NCBI RefSeq assembly: GCF_004054195.1
Contig: NZ_SBIW01000002.1
Coordinates: 186,001-250,000, forward strand
From: Mucilaginibacter gilvus
GTDB taxonomy: Bacteria > Bacteroidota > Bacteroidia > Sphingobacteriales > Sphingobacteriaceae
Reading direction: 5' to 3'
DNA length: 64,000 bases
Each line of letters opens with the position of its first letter. The stretch's first letter is position 1. Below the pieces are notes generated by a model. That model saw nothing but the letters and a program-made list of their open reading frames with translations. It was not told where the DNA came from and ran no database searches. Positions 33,830 to 43,130 of the stretch are shown here, piece by piece. Made by a program: the position numbers and the translations under genes.

Positions 33830-35167
33830 ATGGCTATTTTAACTGAAGACGAATGCAAAGCGATATTAAAAAAAGCGCTTAGCTACTCCAAAGCCGATGA
33901 ATGTGAAATAAGCCTTAACGGATCCGATTCGGGTAACATCCGCTACGCGCGCAACTCGGTATCAACCAGTGGCTCGTTAAGTTCAACCAGCATGGCCATT
34001 TCATCCGCTTTTGGCAAAAAACTGGGCATTGTTACGCTGAATGAATATACCGATGAAGCCATATCCAGTGCGGTTAAACGGTCGGAAGAACTGGCCAAGC
34101 TCGCACCGGAGAACCCGGAGTATATGCCATTTTTAGGCCCGCAAACCTACGCGCCATCTGCTACCATGTTTGTGCCCGCAACAGCGGCCATTACACCGGC
34201 TCAGCGCACTACTATGGTAGCGCAGAGCCTGAACGTAGCCAAAGAAAATAAGCTGACCGCCGCTGGCTTTCTGCAAAACAGCGCTGGCTTTTCGGCTATG
34301 ATGAACTCGCACGGGCTGTTTGCTTACAACACTTCAACCGATATTAACTTCTCCATCACCCTGCGCACGGCGGATAGCCAGGGTTCGGGCTATGCCACAA
34401 AAGATTATAACGACGTAGCAAAGCTGGATACGCTGGCATTTACCAAAATTGCCGCGCAAAAGGCAAGCGGATCCGCAAATGCACGTGCTATTGAGCCGGG
34501 TAAATACACCGTGATATTAGAACCCGCCGCTGGTATTGTATTGTTAGAGCAGCTTTACGGCAGCTTGGATGCACGCAGTGCCGATGAAGGCCGGAGCTTT
34601 TTAAGCAAACCAGGTGGCAAAACCAAACTTGGCGAAAAACTGGTTGATGAACGCATAAACATTTATACCGACCCATCGCACCCCGACCTGCCAAGCAGCA
34701 GCTGGAGCGGCGATGGCCAGCCACAGGTAAAACGCAGCTGGATAGAAAAAGGCGTGGTGAAGAATTTTAGTTATTCGCGCTACTGGGCGCAGAAGAAAGG
34801 CGTTCAGCCTATCCCCGGCCCCGGTAATATTATTATGGATGGCGGTACCCAAACATTGGAGGAACTAATAAAGGGCACCGAAAAAGGCATATTGGTTACC
34901 CGCCTGTGGTACATTCGCCCGGTTGACCCGCAAACGCTGCTGTTTACAGGCCTTACCCGTGATGGCACATTTTATATAGAAAACGGTCAGATAAAATTCC
35001 CGATAAAAAACCTGCGCTTTAACGAGAGCCCTGTTATTATGCTGAACAACCTGGATGCATTGGGCAAACAAGAGCGCACAGTAAGCGGCGAAAGCAGCCA
35101 AAGCGCCCTAATACCACCCATGCGGATAAAGGAATTTACGTTTACATCGCTATCGGACGCGGTTTAG
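33830..35167 (+). CDS. tldE: TldE/PmbA-type partner (copy 2)
   Basis: 445 residues. Motifs parallel copy 1: LSYSKADECEISLNGSDSGN at the N-terminus, LTRDGTFYIENGQIKFPIKN and SPVIMLNNLDALGKQERTVS near the C-terminus. It has no HExxxH site and no leader, as expected for the non-catalytic subunit. It is coupled to tldD copy 2 by a 3-bp gap. The gene ends directly at a large word repeat (35168-35375) that separates it from the convergent receptor gene. Confidence 0.93.
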   Translation: MAILTEDECKAILKKALSYSKADECEISLNGSDSGNIRYARNSVSTSGSLSSTSMAISSAFGKKLGIVTLNEYTDEAISSAVKRSEELAKLAPENPEYMPFLGPQTYAPSATMFVPATAAITPAQRTTMVAQSLNVAKENKLTAAGFLQNSAGFSAMMNSHGLFAYNTSTDINFSITLRTADSQGSGYATKDYNDVAKLDTLAFTKIAAQKASGSANARAIEPGKYTVILEPAAGIVLLEQLYGSLDARSADEGRSFLSKPGGKTKLGEKLVDERINIYTDPSHPDLPSSSWSGDGQPQVKRSWIEKGVVKNFSYSRYWAQKKGVQPIPGPGNIIMDGGTQTLEELIKGTEKGILVTRLWYIRPVDPQTLLFTGLTRDGTFYIENGQIKFPIKNLRFNESPVIMLNNLDALGKQERTVSGESSQSALIPPMRIKEFTFTSLSDAV

Positions 35168-35375
35168 GGAGTAGTGAGTAGTGAGTGGTGAGTAGTAAGT
35201 TGTGAGTGCTGAGTTGTGAGTAATGAGTAGTGAGTGGTTAAAACTTTACCTGGTCTAAGGTCGGTTGGTAAGACCAATTAACTATTTACTACTCAACGCT
35301 TACAACTCTGCACTTACCACTCATTACTCACCACTGACTACTCACCACTGACCACTCACAACTGACCACTCACTA
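35168..35375. repeat. Large word-type inverted repeat (GTGAGTAGTGAG / CTCACTACTCAC)
   Basis: The left arm (about 35168-35240) is built of gtgagtagtgagt-like words; the right arm (about 35280-35375) of the inverse words ctactcac, ccactcac and acaactc. A unique ~40-bp centre (near 35240-35280) contains taaggtcggttggtaagacc. The right arm runs into the stop codon of the receptor gene. No gene is present. Confidence 0.8.
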
Positions 35376-38042
35376 TAAAGTAAACGTAACCTTCGCCAGT
35401 ACAAACCTGCCCGGAATGCTGTAGGTGCTGGAGGTAAATGAATTTGCCGAGAGATACAACGCGCTGTAGGTTTTGGTATTGAATAGGTTTTGGGCACTTA
35501 ACTCGATATCCGCTTTTGTTTTTTTGAATTTATAGCGGATGCTGGCATCGGCAAACATGTACTTCAGATCGTTGGCTTGCTGTTGGTGGGTGTAATAATG
35601 ATCTCCCGACAGGGCAAAAAACACATTATCAAGCGGGTTGTAATTAACCGATGCCTGCTGGATCAATCGCTCGAACTTGCTTTTTGTTGCCACTGCTGAT
35701 GATTTGCTGGTGGTTTGATCGTAGCCCGCCTTGTAGCTAAAATTCACCTTGCTGCTCACTTTGGTATCAGCACCAAAATTCAACGTTTTAGATACCGTGT
35801 TGTACGGCATTACAATATTGTTAAGGATCTGGTTAAGTTTGGTAGTTTGTACAGCCAGCCCGGCGCTGAATGTAGTGCGCAAACCAAAAGAGTACTTACT
35901 TATATTCCCCGCCAGCGACCACGAATCCACATTATTATCGTACGGTAATACAATGCGCTGCTGTATGTTATTGGTTAATATACTGGAAGCGATATTGTTG
36001 GCGTCCTGGTGCATATACGATGCATTCACGCTGAAAAAGAACAACTGGATAGCCCTGCGGAAATTAAAACCCAGGCTGGCCGATTGTGTTTTGCGTTCGG
36101 TAAGGTCGGCATTGTTAGCGTACAGGCTACGGTAGTTTTTGAGGATATAGCCGTTGTACACATCCTGTATGTTGCCAATATCATTATGGAAATTATAACC
36201 CAGCGAAAAGTAATTCTCTATCCCACTTTGATATTTTACATACAGCCTCGGGTTAAAATACAGCCTTTCGAGGCTTTTATTCAAGCCGTAATAAACATCG
36301 TTATAGTGGATGTTCAGATAGTTTACCGGCAAGGTTACATTCACCTTGAGAATACTGCCGGGGATATCATAACCTGCCTCCGCGTAGAGCTTGCGGCGGC
36401 GCCAATCTAAATTATTCACCGCGCTATCCCCTACCAGCTTAGTAGCGTTATTCAACTGCGTTACGTTCAAATCCGACTTCAGCGTTTGCGATTGCAGGCT
36501 GAAACCAGCTTTATAGCTTTGCGTAACATTATTGCCCGGTATTTTGTAACCCACATAGTTATTGGTGAACCAGGTAGGGATATCTGTATTTTGGGTAAGC
36601 TGTTTGTAAGCCACGCCGTTATTAAAAATATCGGGGTTCAAACCAGGGTCAATTACCCGGTTCTCGGGTTCGGTACTGCGGTTGAGGTAACTGTACAGCT
36701 CCATTATTTTATTGGTTTTAAAGGTTTTCATGTAATTGAACTCGTTGGAGAGATCCATCAGGTTATCCTTAAAAACCTGGTTAACGGGAGTACCGTTGGT
36801 TGCCAATGCCGAGTAATCAGAGCTTTTGCTATAGTCGGCTATAAAGCTGTTGAAAAGGTAGAATTTATCTTTATTAATGGTGATGCCCAGTTGCGTGTGC
36901 ATATAATCGGGGCGGCTCCTGTTGTTCTGCACCTCCGCGTAACGGATAGTATCCGTAGGTAAATAAAACTCGCTGAACTTGGTATAGCTTTGTTTTTGCG
37001 TATCGTGCAGGTAGGATAAGTTGGCCCGCAGTTGTACGTCCTTTTGCAGGTTTACCAAATTATTGAGGTTGATGATGCCCACCTGGTTAAACAGGTAGCG
37101 GTTGCGCGGCAGGTCGGGGTCGCCGGCTGTGCCTAACGAGAGTACAGTGCCGGGCTTGTCATTATCCAATCGGGACAGGTAGCTGGAATAGTTATGTGCC
37201 ACCAGGTCGCCGGCCACATCAAAGTTTGTATTATTTACCTTAATGTAGTTAATGGCTTTGTATTTATCCTTAAACATCATGGCGTTGATGTCGGCATAAT
37301 ATTTATCCGGCAAGCCTGCACCTAAAGTTTCCTGCCCTACCAACTGTAGTTTGGCGTCCTTTTTTATGGTGATGTTCATGGCGACGTCTTCGCTCACTAC
37401 TTTGTCCTTCAGCATTTTTATCGGCTGGTGGTTTTCCATTACTTGTACCTTATCTACCACGCCATTCGGGATAGAGCTGGTTGCAATGTTGTACTTATCA
37501 TCCAGCAGGTTATCCCCGCCGATATAAAAGTTGGAGATGGCCTTGCCGTTGTAGCTTATGGTGCCATCCTTGGCCACGGTTACGCCGGGCAGCTTTTTGA
37601 TCACATCGCCAATTACCCTATCCTGCGGACTGGAAAAATCTGACACTTTATAGTCCAGCGTGTCGCCATGGGCGCGTAGCCGTGGGTTCTTATCTTTTAT
37701 GGTAACGGTTTGCAATTGATTGGAGGCCGCAGAAAGTTTAAAATTGTACGGCGCTTCCAGCTCGTCGATCTTCCGCACCTCTTTTTTAAACCCAACACAA
37801 CTTACGTTCAGTTGCAAATTAGCCTTCTCAGCCTCCGGCGGAACAGCCAGCGTGTAGGCGCCTTTGGTATTCGTTGTGGTGTACGCCAGGATAAGGTTCC
37901 CGTTTTTAAGGCTAACGCTTGCGAACGAGACTCCCTTGCCCAGGCTATCGGTTACTGTACCTTTTATGCTTTGAGCCAGGCACGCGGCAGTGCATAGCGT
38001 ACATAAAATGAACACCACACACGTTTTGTATAGCCTTATCAT
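35373..38042 (-). CDS. Outer-membrane TonB-dependent-receptor-like barrel protein
   Basis: 889 residues with a signal peptide (MIRLYKTCVVFILCTLCTAA to CLAQ). A carboxypeptidase-regulatory-like Ig domain follows at about 25-110 (IKGTVTDSLGKGVSFASVSL), then a plug-like region (DRVIGDVIKKLPGVTVAKDG, NFYIGGDNLLDDKYNIATSS), then a long beta barrel ending in a terminal aromatic strand (GRFVLAKVTFTL). No TonB box was identified. The start overlaps the GLPGLI gene stop (ATGA), so the two are translated together, an arrangement I know from Bacteroidetes. The substrate is unknown. Confidence 0.88.
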   Translation of the reverse strand: MIRLYKTCVVFILCTLCTAACLAQSIKGTVTDSLGKGVSFASVSLKNGNLILAYTTTNTKGAYTLAVPPEAEKANLQLNVSCVGFKKEVRKIDELEAPYNFKLSAASNQLQTVTIKDKNPRLRAHGDTLDYKVSDFSSPQDRVIGDVIKKLPGVTVAKDGTISYNGKAISNFYIGGDNLLDDKYNIATSSIPNGVVDKVQVMENHQPIKMLKDKVVSEDVAMNITIKKDAKLQLVGQETLGAGLPDKYYADINAMMFKDKYKAINYIKVNNTNFDVAGDLVAHNYSSYLSRLDNDKPGTVLSLGTAGDPDLPRNRYLFNQVGIINLNNLVNLQKDVQLRANLSYLHDTQKQSYTKFSEFYLPTDTIRYAEVQNNRSRPDYMHTQLGITINKDKFYLFNSFIADYSKSSDYSALATNGTPVNQVFKDNLMDLSNEFNYMKTFKTNKIMELYSYLNRSTEPENRVIDPGLNPDIFNNGVAYKQLTQNTDIPTWFTNNYVGYKIPGNNVTQSYKAGFSLQSQTLKSDLNVTQLNNATKLVGDSAVNNLDWRRRKLYAEAGYDIPGSILKVNVTLPVNYLNIHYNDVYYGLNKSLERLYFNPRLYVKYQSGIENYFSLGYNFHNDIGNIQDVYNGYILKNYRSLYANNADLTERKTQSASLGFNFRRAIQLFFFSVNASYMHQDANNIASSILTNNIQQRIVLPYDNNVDSWSLAGNISKYSFGLRTTFSAGLAVQTTKLNQILNNIVMPYNTVSKTLNFGADTKVSSKVNFSYKAGYDQTTSKSSAVATKSKFERLIQQASVNYNPLDNVFFALSGDHYYTHQQQANDLKYMFADASIRYKFKKTKADIELSAQNLFNTKTYSALYLSANSFTSSTYSIPGRFVLAKVTFTL

Positions 38043-38998
38043 TTCTTTTCGGGCAACTCTAATGGGTTATTGATAATAGCAGGCGTACCGCTGTTAACTA
38101 CTACCGAACGGATTGGGCCACCCGGGCCACCGCCACCAGGGCCACCACCCGGGCCACGCATATTAGCGGCTCCGCCGCCCATAGCAGCCATAAACGCCTG
38201 CGGATCTTTACGCATGGCGGCCTGTAACTTATCAAACTCTTTCACGCTGGTTTTTACCGCGTTTGCAGGCAAGGCTATTAAATTCGGATCAGCGTTGTCA
38301 TCAGGGCCACCGAATTTGATCATCGTACCCTCCGGAGATGGCGGCGGCGCATTGGCCGCTGTGGCAGGTTTGTCTGATGCTACCACTTGCTCCAACCCGT
38401 CAAATTTAAATTGCACTTCTTTGTTGGTATCGTAAGCTTCTACAATAAGGCCGGGTAAACCGTTCAGTTTCCACGGCCCGGCGCGGAAAGGCAGGTCGGG
38501 GCAAAACCATGCGGTGTAATCGCGGCCGGCAAAATGCCCGGTAGCTTTTTGGCAAAGCAGTGTGCCAAAACTGGCTGTATCCGCGCTTATTTTCCAGTTG
38601 ATCACCGGCAGGGTTTCCTCAATGAGGTATGGGGTTATCAGGTTTTCCTTACGCATTATTTTGTTTTGTGCCGGGAACTGGTAGATCTCTGACCGTGTTG
38701 TTGGCTTGCTGCCGGTTAATTTAATATTTAAGTTGCCACTGCCTTTTTGCTCGGCCAGCTGCGCTTCTACTTGTTTTCGCATCAGGGCATCCTGTAATTT
38801 ACGGTCGTAACTTTTGTATACGCTTGATGATTGGCCCAAAAACAAGATCATGTTCTCGGTATATGGTTTATCTTTTGCCGCTGTATCGCGTACATGCGAG
38901 AATTTGTAGCGAACGGTGGCTTTCGCCATCTCGGGGCTTTGGGCCTTAGCGTTAAAAACGATAATACCGAAGGTTAATAGTAAAATTAAAGTTTTCAT
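38039..38998 (-). CDS. GLPGLI family exported protein
   Basis: 319 residues with a signal peptide (MKTLILLLTFGIIVFNAKAQ). The defining motif is visible as FRAGPWKLNGLPGLIVEAYD near residue 185. The C-terminal third is rich in Gly, Pro and Ala (GGGAANMRGPGGGPGGGGPG), an unusual low-complexity tail. It is paired by a 4-bp overlap with the downstream receptor gene. GLPGLI proteins are of unknown function; partnership with an outer-membrane barrel is the only hint. Confidence 0.9.
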   Translation of the reverse strand: MKTLILLLTFGIIVFNAKAQSPEMAKATVRYKFSHVRDTAAKDKPYTENMILFLGQSSSVYKSYDRKLQDALMRKQVEAQLAEQKGSGNLNIKLTGSKPTTRSEIYQFPAQNKIMRKENLITPYLIEETLPVINWKISADTASFGTLLCQKATGHFAGRDYTAWFCPDLPFRAGPWKLNGLPGLIVEAYDTNKEVQFKFDGLEQVVASDKPATAANAPPPSPEGTMIKFGGPDDNADPNLIALPANAVKTSVKEFDKLQAAMRKDPQAFMAAMGGGAANMRGPGGGPGGGGPGGPIRSVVVNSGTPAIINNPLELPEKK

Positions 38999-39113
38999 TT
39001 TGCAGTGATATGAGTATTAAAATTAAGGTTGAAAGTCGATTACAAAACAAACATAACTATTGCATTAGTTAATCTACGATAATTTCGTAGTATTTAACAA
39101 ATTTTAACATTTT

Positions 39114-39243
39114 AGGAAAGTTGGAGATGTTGGAAAAGTTTAGACGTTTTAATGTTAGTAGCAGTAAAGCTTTAATTGAGTCAAAAGTTTAAATCCTTAT
39201 AACCTCTCTCTCTAACTATTACAACCTCTCCTAACCTTCTCAA
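39114..39243. repeat. Word-type inverted repeat in the gap before the GLPGLI gene
   Basis: The left words aggaaagttggagatgttgg and aaaagt face right words ctaactattacaacctctcc and taaccttctc. It matches the word-repeat plan seen elsewhere, but is weaker. The rest of the 39000-39246 gap is AT-rich and is the probable promoter area of the GLPGLI gene. Confidence 0.45.
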
Positions 39244-39246
39244 TCG

Positions 39247-39909
39247 CTACCCATCCAGCCGGTCTTTAATAACCAGGGTATCGGCTACTATATCGTGCAG
39301 GGCCTGTTGTTTTTTATTGAAGAATATAATAAGATAGCCTACAAAAAATGTGGCTACCGAGAGGATTTTGGCAACGTTGCGGCCAACTGCCTTTGAAGTG
39401 TCTATCCGTTCGCCGTACATATCGCACACGCGTATTTTTAACAGTTGCTTTCCATACGTGCCCTGCTTTGGCCCGCTCTCCATCACAACGCTGTAAATCA
39501 GCCTTGCCGGGATTGTAAGCGCCACGATAGCCACGCTGATGCCTATACGGATTACCTTGTTTTCTTCGCCCGGCAGTGCCAGCAGCGAAAAAAGCATCAC
39601 CACAAAAGCAGCCAAAACAAATACGGCCAAAACAATAAACCAATCTACCACAGAAGCGGTCGCTCGCTGATCAAAGCTGCCAAAGTATTGCATAGGCAAT
39701 GGCTGCCTGCTAAAGCCAAAAAGTTGCCGTAGTTCGGCAACTTCATGGACTTCTTTATAATCGTCCATCCCCGGGGTTTTTACAAAATCGCCCGGTTTTA
39801 TTTTTTTTGCTCTTAATTCAGCTATGCTAAATGGTCCTTCGGGTTTACCGGCTACTACCAGCACATATTGGGTATCGGTTGCGAAAGTGTTAAGGCCGGG
39901 AGTTTGCAT
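39247..39909 (-). CDS. GYF_2-RDD membrane protein (copy 2)
   Basis: 220 residues from ATG 39909 (MQTPGLNTFATDTQYVLVVA); an in-frame TTG at 39918 is less likely. The N-terminal GYF_2-like domain (YVLVVAGKPEGPFSIAELRA, PGDFVKTPGMDDYKEVHEVA) is joined to an RDD domain with several helices (WFIVLAVFVLAAFVVMLFSL) and the conserved GPKQGTYGKQLLKIRVCDMY. It has the same layout as the protein at 31494-32123, so a duplicated family. It stands in a minus-strand group after the LiaF-like gene, 50 bp away. Confidence 0.88.
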   Translation of the reverse strand: MQTPGLNTFATDTQYVLVVAGKPEGPFSIAELRAKKIKPGDFVKTPGMDDYKEVHEVAELRQLFGFSRQPLPMQYFGSFDQRATASVVDWFIVLAVFVLAAFVVMLFSLLALPGEENKVIRIGISVAIVALTIPARLIYSVVMESGPKQGTYGKQLLKIRVCDMYGERIDTSKAVGRNVAKILSVATFFVGYLIIFFNKKQQALHDIVADTLVIKDRLDG

Positions 39910-39959
39910 AGCTGTCAAATTTAAACATTTGTAATTACACCCTCCCGGCCTGTTAAAAA

Positions 39960-40943
39960 TTAATACCTTTTTACTTCGAAGCCAGACAGGCCACCTTTTA
40001 AATGGATAACCATTTTGTTTTTCGCGGCATAAAAACCAGGGGTTTCGTACCTGTTGTTGCCTTTATCATCAAAGCCTTCAAAATTGTTTGACGAAAGGCC
40101 CGAACTGGTGTTCACGCTGCAAGCTGCATCTTTAGGAACCAAAATAGTAACGCCCGATACACCGGTAGATACGTCGATGTTGGTGGTTGCCAATGGCTGG
40201 CCCATTTTCACCTCGAACGAGGCTGCACCGCCGTTGATGGTAAGGCTTTTTATTTTGAATTTGCTCAGGTCGAAATCGAGTGCGCTGGCACCGGTTTTTA
40301 CATTGATGTCCCATTCTGGTGCAGTATTTAACTTAATTACTGCAGAGTTCATTTTATCGCTATCCCAGTGAAAATCCTTACCCTTTTGGTCGCGCATTTT
40401 CAGGTTGGCTACAAAAACACCGTTTTCCAGGCTGTGGGTATAATCGTACTTGTTGTAAAACTCTTTGGTTACTGCGTCAAACAGTTGCCCTGTGGTATCT
40501 TTAATGGTGTACTCTGACGCACCGCCGCTGATGTTGATACGGGCCGATGTAATGGCGGGTGCGTATGCTTCGGTAAAGTTACTTTCACCGTGTACTTTTA
40601 TAACGCCCCGTGAGCTTGTGGTGTCGTTATCGTCGTCGTCATTATCGTAATCGTGGTCGCTAAAATTCCAGTTACCGTTATGGTGATTCCAAAAATAGTT
40701 TTTGTGGTTAGGCACAAATACGAGCAGGCAAAAACATCCTACCACTACGGCTACCTTTACCGCTGTGGCCCAAACTTCGCGGTTGTTGGCAAGCACCAGG
40801 TTTACACCGCCCATGATGAGGAACACCGGCCACAGGGTGAACACATTGCCCCAGTGGAAATTAATAACGTTATAGTTATGTAGTAAAAATAAGGCCCCAA
40901 GGAGCACCAGGATAACACCCGGTATTATTTTATTGCTTTTCAT
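39960..40943 (-). CDS. LiaF-like envelope-stress membrane protein
   Basis: 327 residues. The N-terminal part has four hydrophobic helices in LiaI/LiaF style (KIIPGVILVLLGALFLLHNY, FTLWPVFLIMGGVNLVLA, VAVVVGCFCLLVFV). An acidic His/Asp-rich stretch (NFSDHDYDNDDDDNDTTSSR) follows, then a C-terminal beta-rich domain (ALDFDLSKFKIKSLTINGGA, VSGVTILVPKDAACSVNTSS) like the LiaF C-terminal domain. In other bacteria LiaF-type proteins tune cell-envelope stress responses. It lies 2 bp after the PspC-domain gene and is probably co-translated. Confidence 0.82.
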   Translation of the reverse strand: MKSNKIIPGVILVLLGALFLLHNYNVINFHWGNVFTLWPVFLIMGGVNLVLANNREVWATAVKVAVVVGCFCLLVFVPNHKNYFWNHHNGNWNFSDHDYDNDDDDNDTTSSRGVIKVHGESNFTEAYAPAITSARINISGGASEYTIKDTTGQLFDAVTKEFYNKYDYTHSLENGVFVANLKMRDQKGKDFHWDSDKMNSAVIKLNTAPEWDINVKTGASALDFDLSKFKIKSLTINGGAASFEVKMGQPLATTNIDVSTGVSGVTILVPKDAACSVNTSSGLSSNNFEGFDDKGNNRYETPGFYAAKNKMVIHLKGGLSGFEVKRY

Positions 40944-40945
40944 GG

Positions 40946-41542
40946 TTATATAGTTGTAGGGTTGTCAGTTGATGGTTCGTCGTTCTTTTTATTAAGGTCG
41001 ATTGCTGACGTTTTATCGGCAGCACCGCTTTCGCTGGCCGGTTCGCCTGCAGGTGGGGCCACGGTAGTATTCCAATCGGCTTTTTCCCATGGATGTTTCT
41101 TTTGCCCTGCAAATAAAAGTGCTGCACCTGCTGCAACTATTACCAATGGCCATAGCCTGTCAAAATCCCAATCAGGTATGATGTCAAGGTTGTCTATCAA
41201 ACATATCGAACCTAATACGATCAGTATCGCGCCGAAGATCATCCCGATATTTGATGTCTTTTTTGGAGGGATCGGTGGAAAAGTGAACGGCTGGCCAAAA
41301 GGCGGTGTTGGTGGCACCCGGTAATCAACACCCGGCTTAAAGTTAGGGCCGGTAAAAACATTGTGTTTTGGCAATACTATAAGTAATATTATATATATCA
41401 AAAAGCCTGCGCCGTGGCCAATAAGCATGGCCAGGAATACAAGCCGTACAATTGTTGGGTCGATGGCAAGGTAATCTGCGATGCCAGAACAAACACCGCC
41501 TATCATTTTGCCGTGTTCGTTTCTATAAAGTTTCTTTTCCAT
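40946..41542 (-). CDS. PspC-domain protein
   Basis: 198 residues. The PspC domain at residues 3-60 has RNEHGKMIGGVCSGIADYLA then IDPTIVRLVFLAMLIGHGAG, with the domain's single helix and charged N-terminus. A LiaI-like two-helix region follows (about 100-155, IGMIFGAILIVLGSICLIDN). PspC proteins sit in the inner membrane and signal or respond to envelope stress. The gene forms a unit with the downstream LiaF-like gene (2-bp gap). There is no PspA homologue in the window. Confidence 0.88.
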   Translation of the reverse strand: MEKKLYRNEHGKMIGGVCSGIADYLAIDPTIVRLVFLAMLIGHGAGFLIYIILLIVLPKHNVFTGPNFKPGVDYRVPPTPPFGQPFTFPPIPPKKTSNIGMIFGAILIVLGSICLIDNLDIIPDWDFDRLWPLVIVAAGAALLFAGQKKHPWEKADWNTTVAPPAGEPASESGAADKTSAIDLNKKNDEPSTDNPTTI

Positions 41543-41575
41543 TTTGTTTAGTGTTTTTAGTTAGCGTTTAAATAA

Positions 41576-42280
41576 TCAGATCTGTCCAAATTTTGGTGTA
41601 ACGATCATCTCATCTACATTGGCGCCGGCACTCATGTTATAAATTGTGATGATAGCTGCTGCGATATCTTCAGGCAATACCATCTTGTTTTTATCCACTT
41701 GCATCCCCGCCCATGAGTCTGTTAATGTTGAGCCTGGAATGATGGCGGTTACCTTTACTCCGTGCGGCTGCATTTCGAGTTTCATTACCTTATTAAGACC
41801 TAACAACGCATACTTTGTTACGCTATACACCCCCGCCTCGGCTATGGGGTTTATAGCTGCAATGGAGCATATATTGAATATATGCCCTTTACCGACAGAA
41901 ACCATACTTTTACCGAAGAAACGGTACAGTTCGTAGGCAGGCATGAGGTTGGTATCTACCTGCTTTTGGAAGGAATCGTCGCTGTCATCAAGTATAAACG
42001 AGTGCTTATACATACCCACATTATTTACAATAATATCGACGAAACCCATGTTTTTCTCGGTGAATGCGGCGAATTTTTTTACATCATCGCGCTTACTACA
42101 GTCGGCAACCAGGGTAAACACCTGTAAACCGGGGGCTATTTGCAATATTTCTTCTTTAAAATCTAATAATTCTTGCTCTTTGCGAGAACAAATTGACAGG
42201 TTTATTCCTTGTTTAGCGAAAGCTATGGCCACGGCACGGCCCATGCCTTTTGTTGCCCCGGTTATTAATGCATTTTTCAT
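41576..42280 (-). CDS. SDR-family NAD(P)-dependent oxidoreductase
   Basis: 234 residues from ATG 42280 (MKNALITGATKGMGRAVAIA); the longer upstream frame would add a non-homologous leader. The cofactor motif is TGATKGMG (residues 7-14), the NAG-like segment is VDIIVNNVGMYKHS, and the active-site Tyr-Lys is in YSVTKYALLGLNK, with a preceding ICSIAA serine. Close in style to 3-oxoacyl-ACP reductases, but the substrate is not determined. It is divergent from the mlaE gene across about 118 bp, which is the likely promoter region for both. Confidence 0.92.
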   Translation of the reverse strand: MKNALITGATKGMGRAVAIAFAKQGINLSICSRKEQELLDFKEEILQIAPGLQVFTLVADCSKRDDVKKFAAFTEKNMGFVDIIVNNVGMYKHSFILDDSDDSFQKQVDTNLMPAYELYRFFGKSMVSVGKGHIFNICSIAAINPIAEAGVYSVTKYALLGLNKVMKLEMQPHGVKVTAIIPGSTLTDSWAGMQVDKNKMVLPEDIAAAIITIYNMSAGANVDEMIVTPKFGQI

Positions 42281-42398
42281 GGTGAGGGTATTTATACAGC
42301 CATTGCTGCGTAATATTCTTATTAAAAGTAATTCAATTATAACAAGCAATAAAGCTTAAAATTAAAAAATGTATTTTTAACCAGATTTAAAAGCCTCT

Positions 42399-43130
42399 AT
42401 GTTTAATAGTTTAGGAAAATATATACTCTTACTGCGTTTAAGCTTTAAACGGCCCGAAAAGTTTAGTGTTTACTGGGCGGAGGTAATGCGCGAGATGGTT
42501 TCCACCGGCATTGGCTCATTGGGAATTATCAGTATCATCTCGGTTTTTATCGGCGCGGCCACCACTATACAGGTTGCCTTTCAGTTATCAAGCCCCCTGG
42601 TGCCTTTAAGTACCGCGGGGAAAATAGCGCGCGACTCTACCATCCTGGAGTTTAGCCCCACCATATCCGCGCTGGTATTGGCCGGCAGGGTGGGCAGCAG
42701 CATAGCCTCTCAAATTGGCACCATGCGCGTTACCGAACAGATAGATGCCCTGGAGATTATGGGTGTAAATGCACCGGGCTACCTCATAGCCCCTAAAATT
42801 ATTGCCGGTATTACCATGGTACCTTTGTTGGTTATTGTATCTATCGCGCTGGGTATGACGGGCGGCTGGATAGCCTGCCTTTTTGGCGGCGAAGTAACCC
42901 CTGCAGATTATGTTGTGGGCCTGCGCGATGGTTTCGACCCGCTCACGATGCAGGTGGCTTTGGTTAAAGCTACTGCATTTGGTTTTATTATAGCTTCTAT
43001 TTGTGCCTACCAGGGGTTTTATACCTCGGGTGGTGCGCTGGAAGTGGGACAATCGGCCACGCGTGGAGTTGTGTATAGTTGCGTTATGATATTATTTGCC
43101 GATTTGGTTATCACCCGTTTAATGCTATGA
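42399..43130 (+). CDS. mlaE: MlaE-family ABC transporter permease
   Basis: 243 residues. It has the MlaE fold with several helices and the signature STAGKIARDSTILEFSPTIS then ALVLAGRVGSSIASQIGTMR, plus EQIDALEIMGVNAPGYLIAP. The permease forms the inner-membrane channel of the Mla-type complex that moves phospholipids between inner and outer membranes. The stop codon overlaps the ATPase start (ATGA). A substrate-binding MCE-domain gene (mlaD) would be expected nearby but is not adjacent; it must lie elsewhere. Confidence 0.92.
   Translation: MFNSLGKYILLLRLSFKRPEKFSVYWAEVMREMVSTGIGSLGIISIISVFIGAATTIQVAFQLSSPLVPLSTAGKIARDSTILEFSPTISALVLAGRVGSSIASQIGTMRVTEQIDALEIMGVNAPGYLIAPKIIAGITMVPLLVIVSIALGMTGGWIACLFGGEVTPADYVVGLRDGFDPLTMQVALVKATAFGFIIASICAYQGFYTSGGALEVGQSATRGVVYSCVMILFADLVITRLML

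Noticed and set aside
35168..35375. Possible CRISPR array
   Set aside because: Words are 8-13 bases, directly adjacent, variable, and face an inverse arm; there are no regular spacers and no cas genes.
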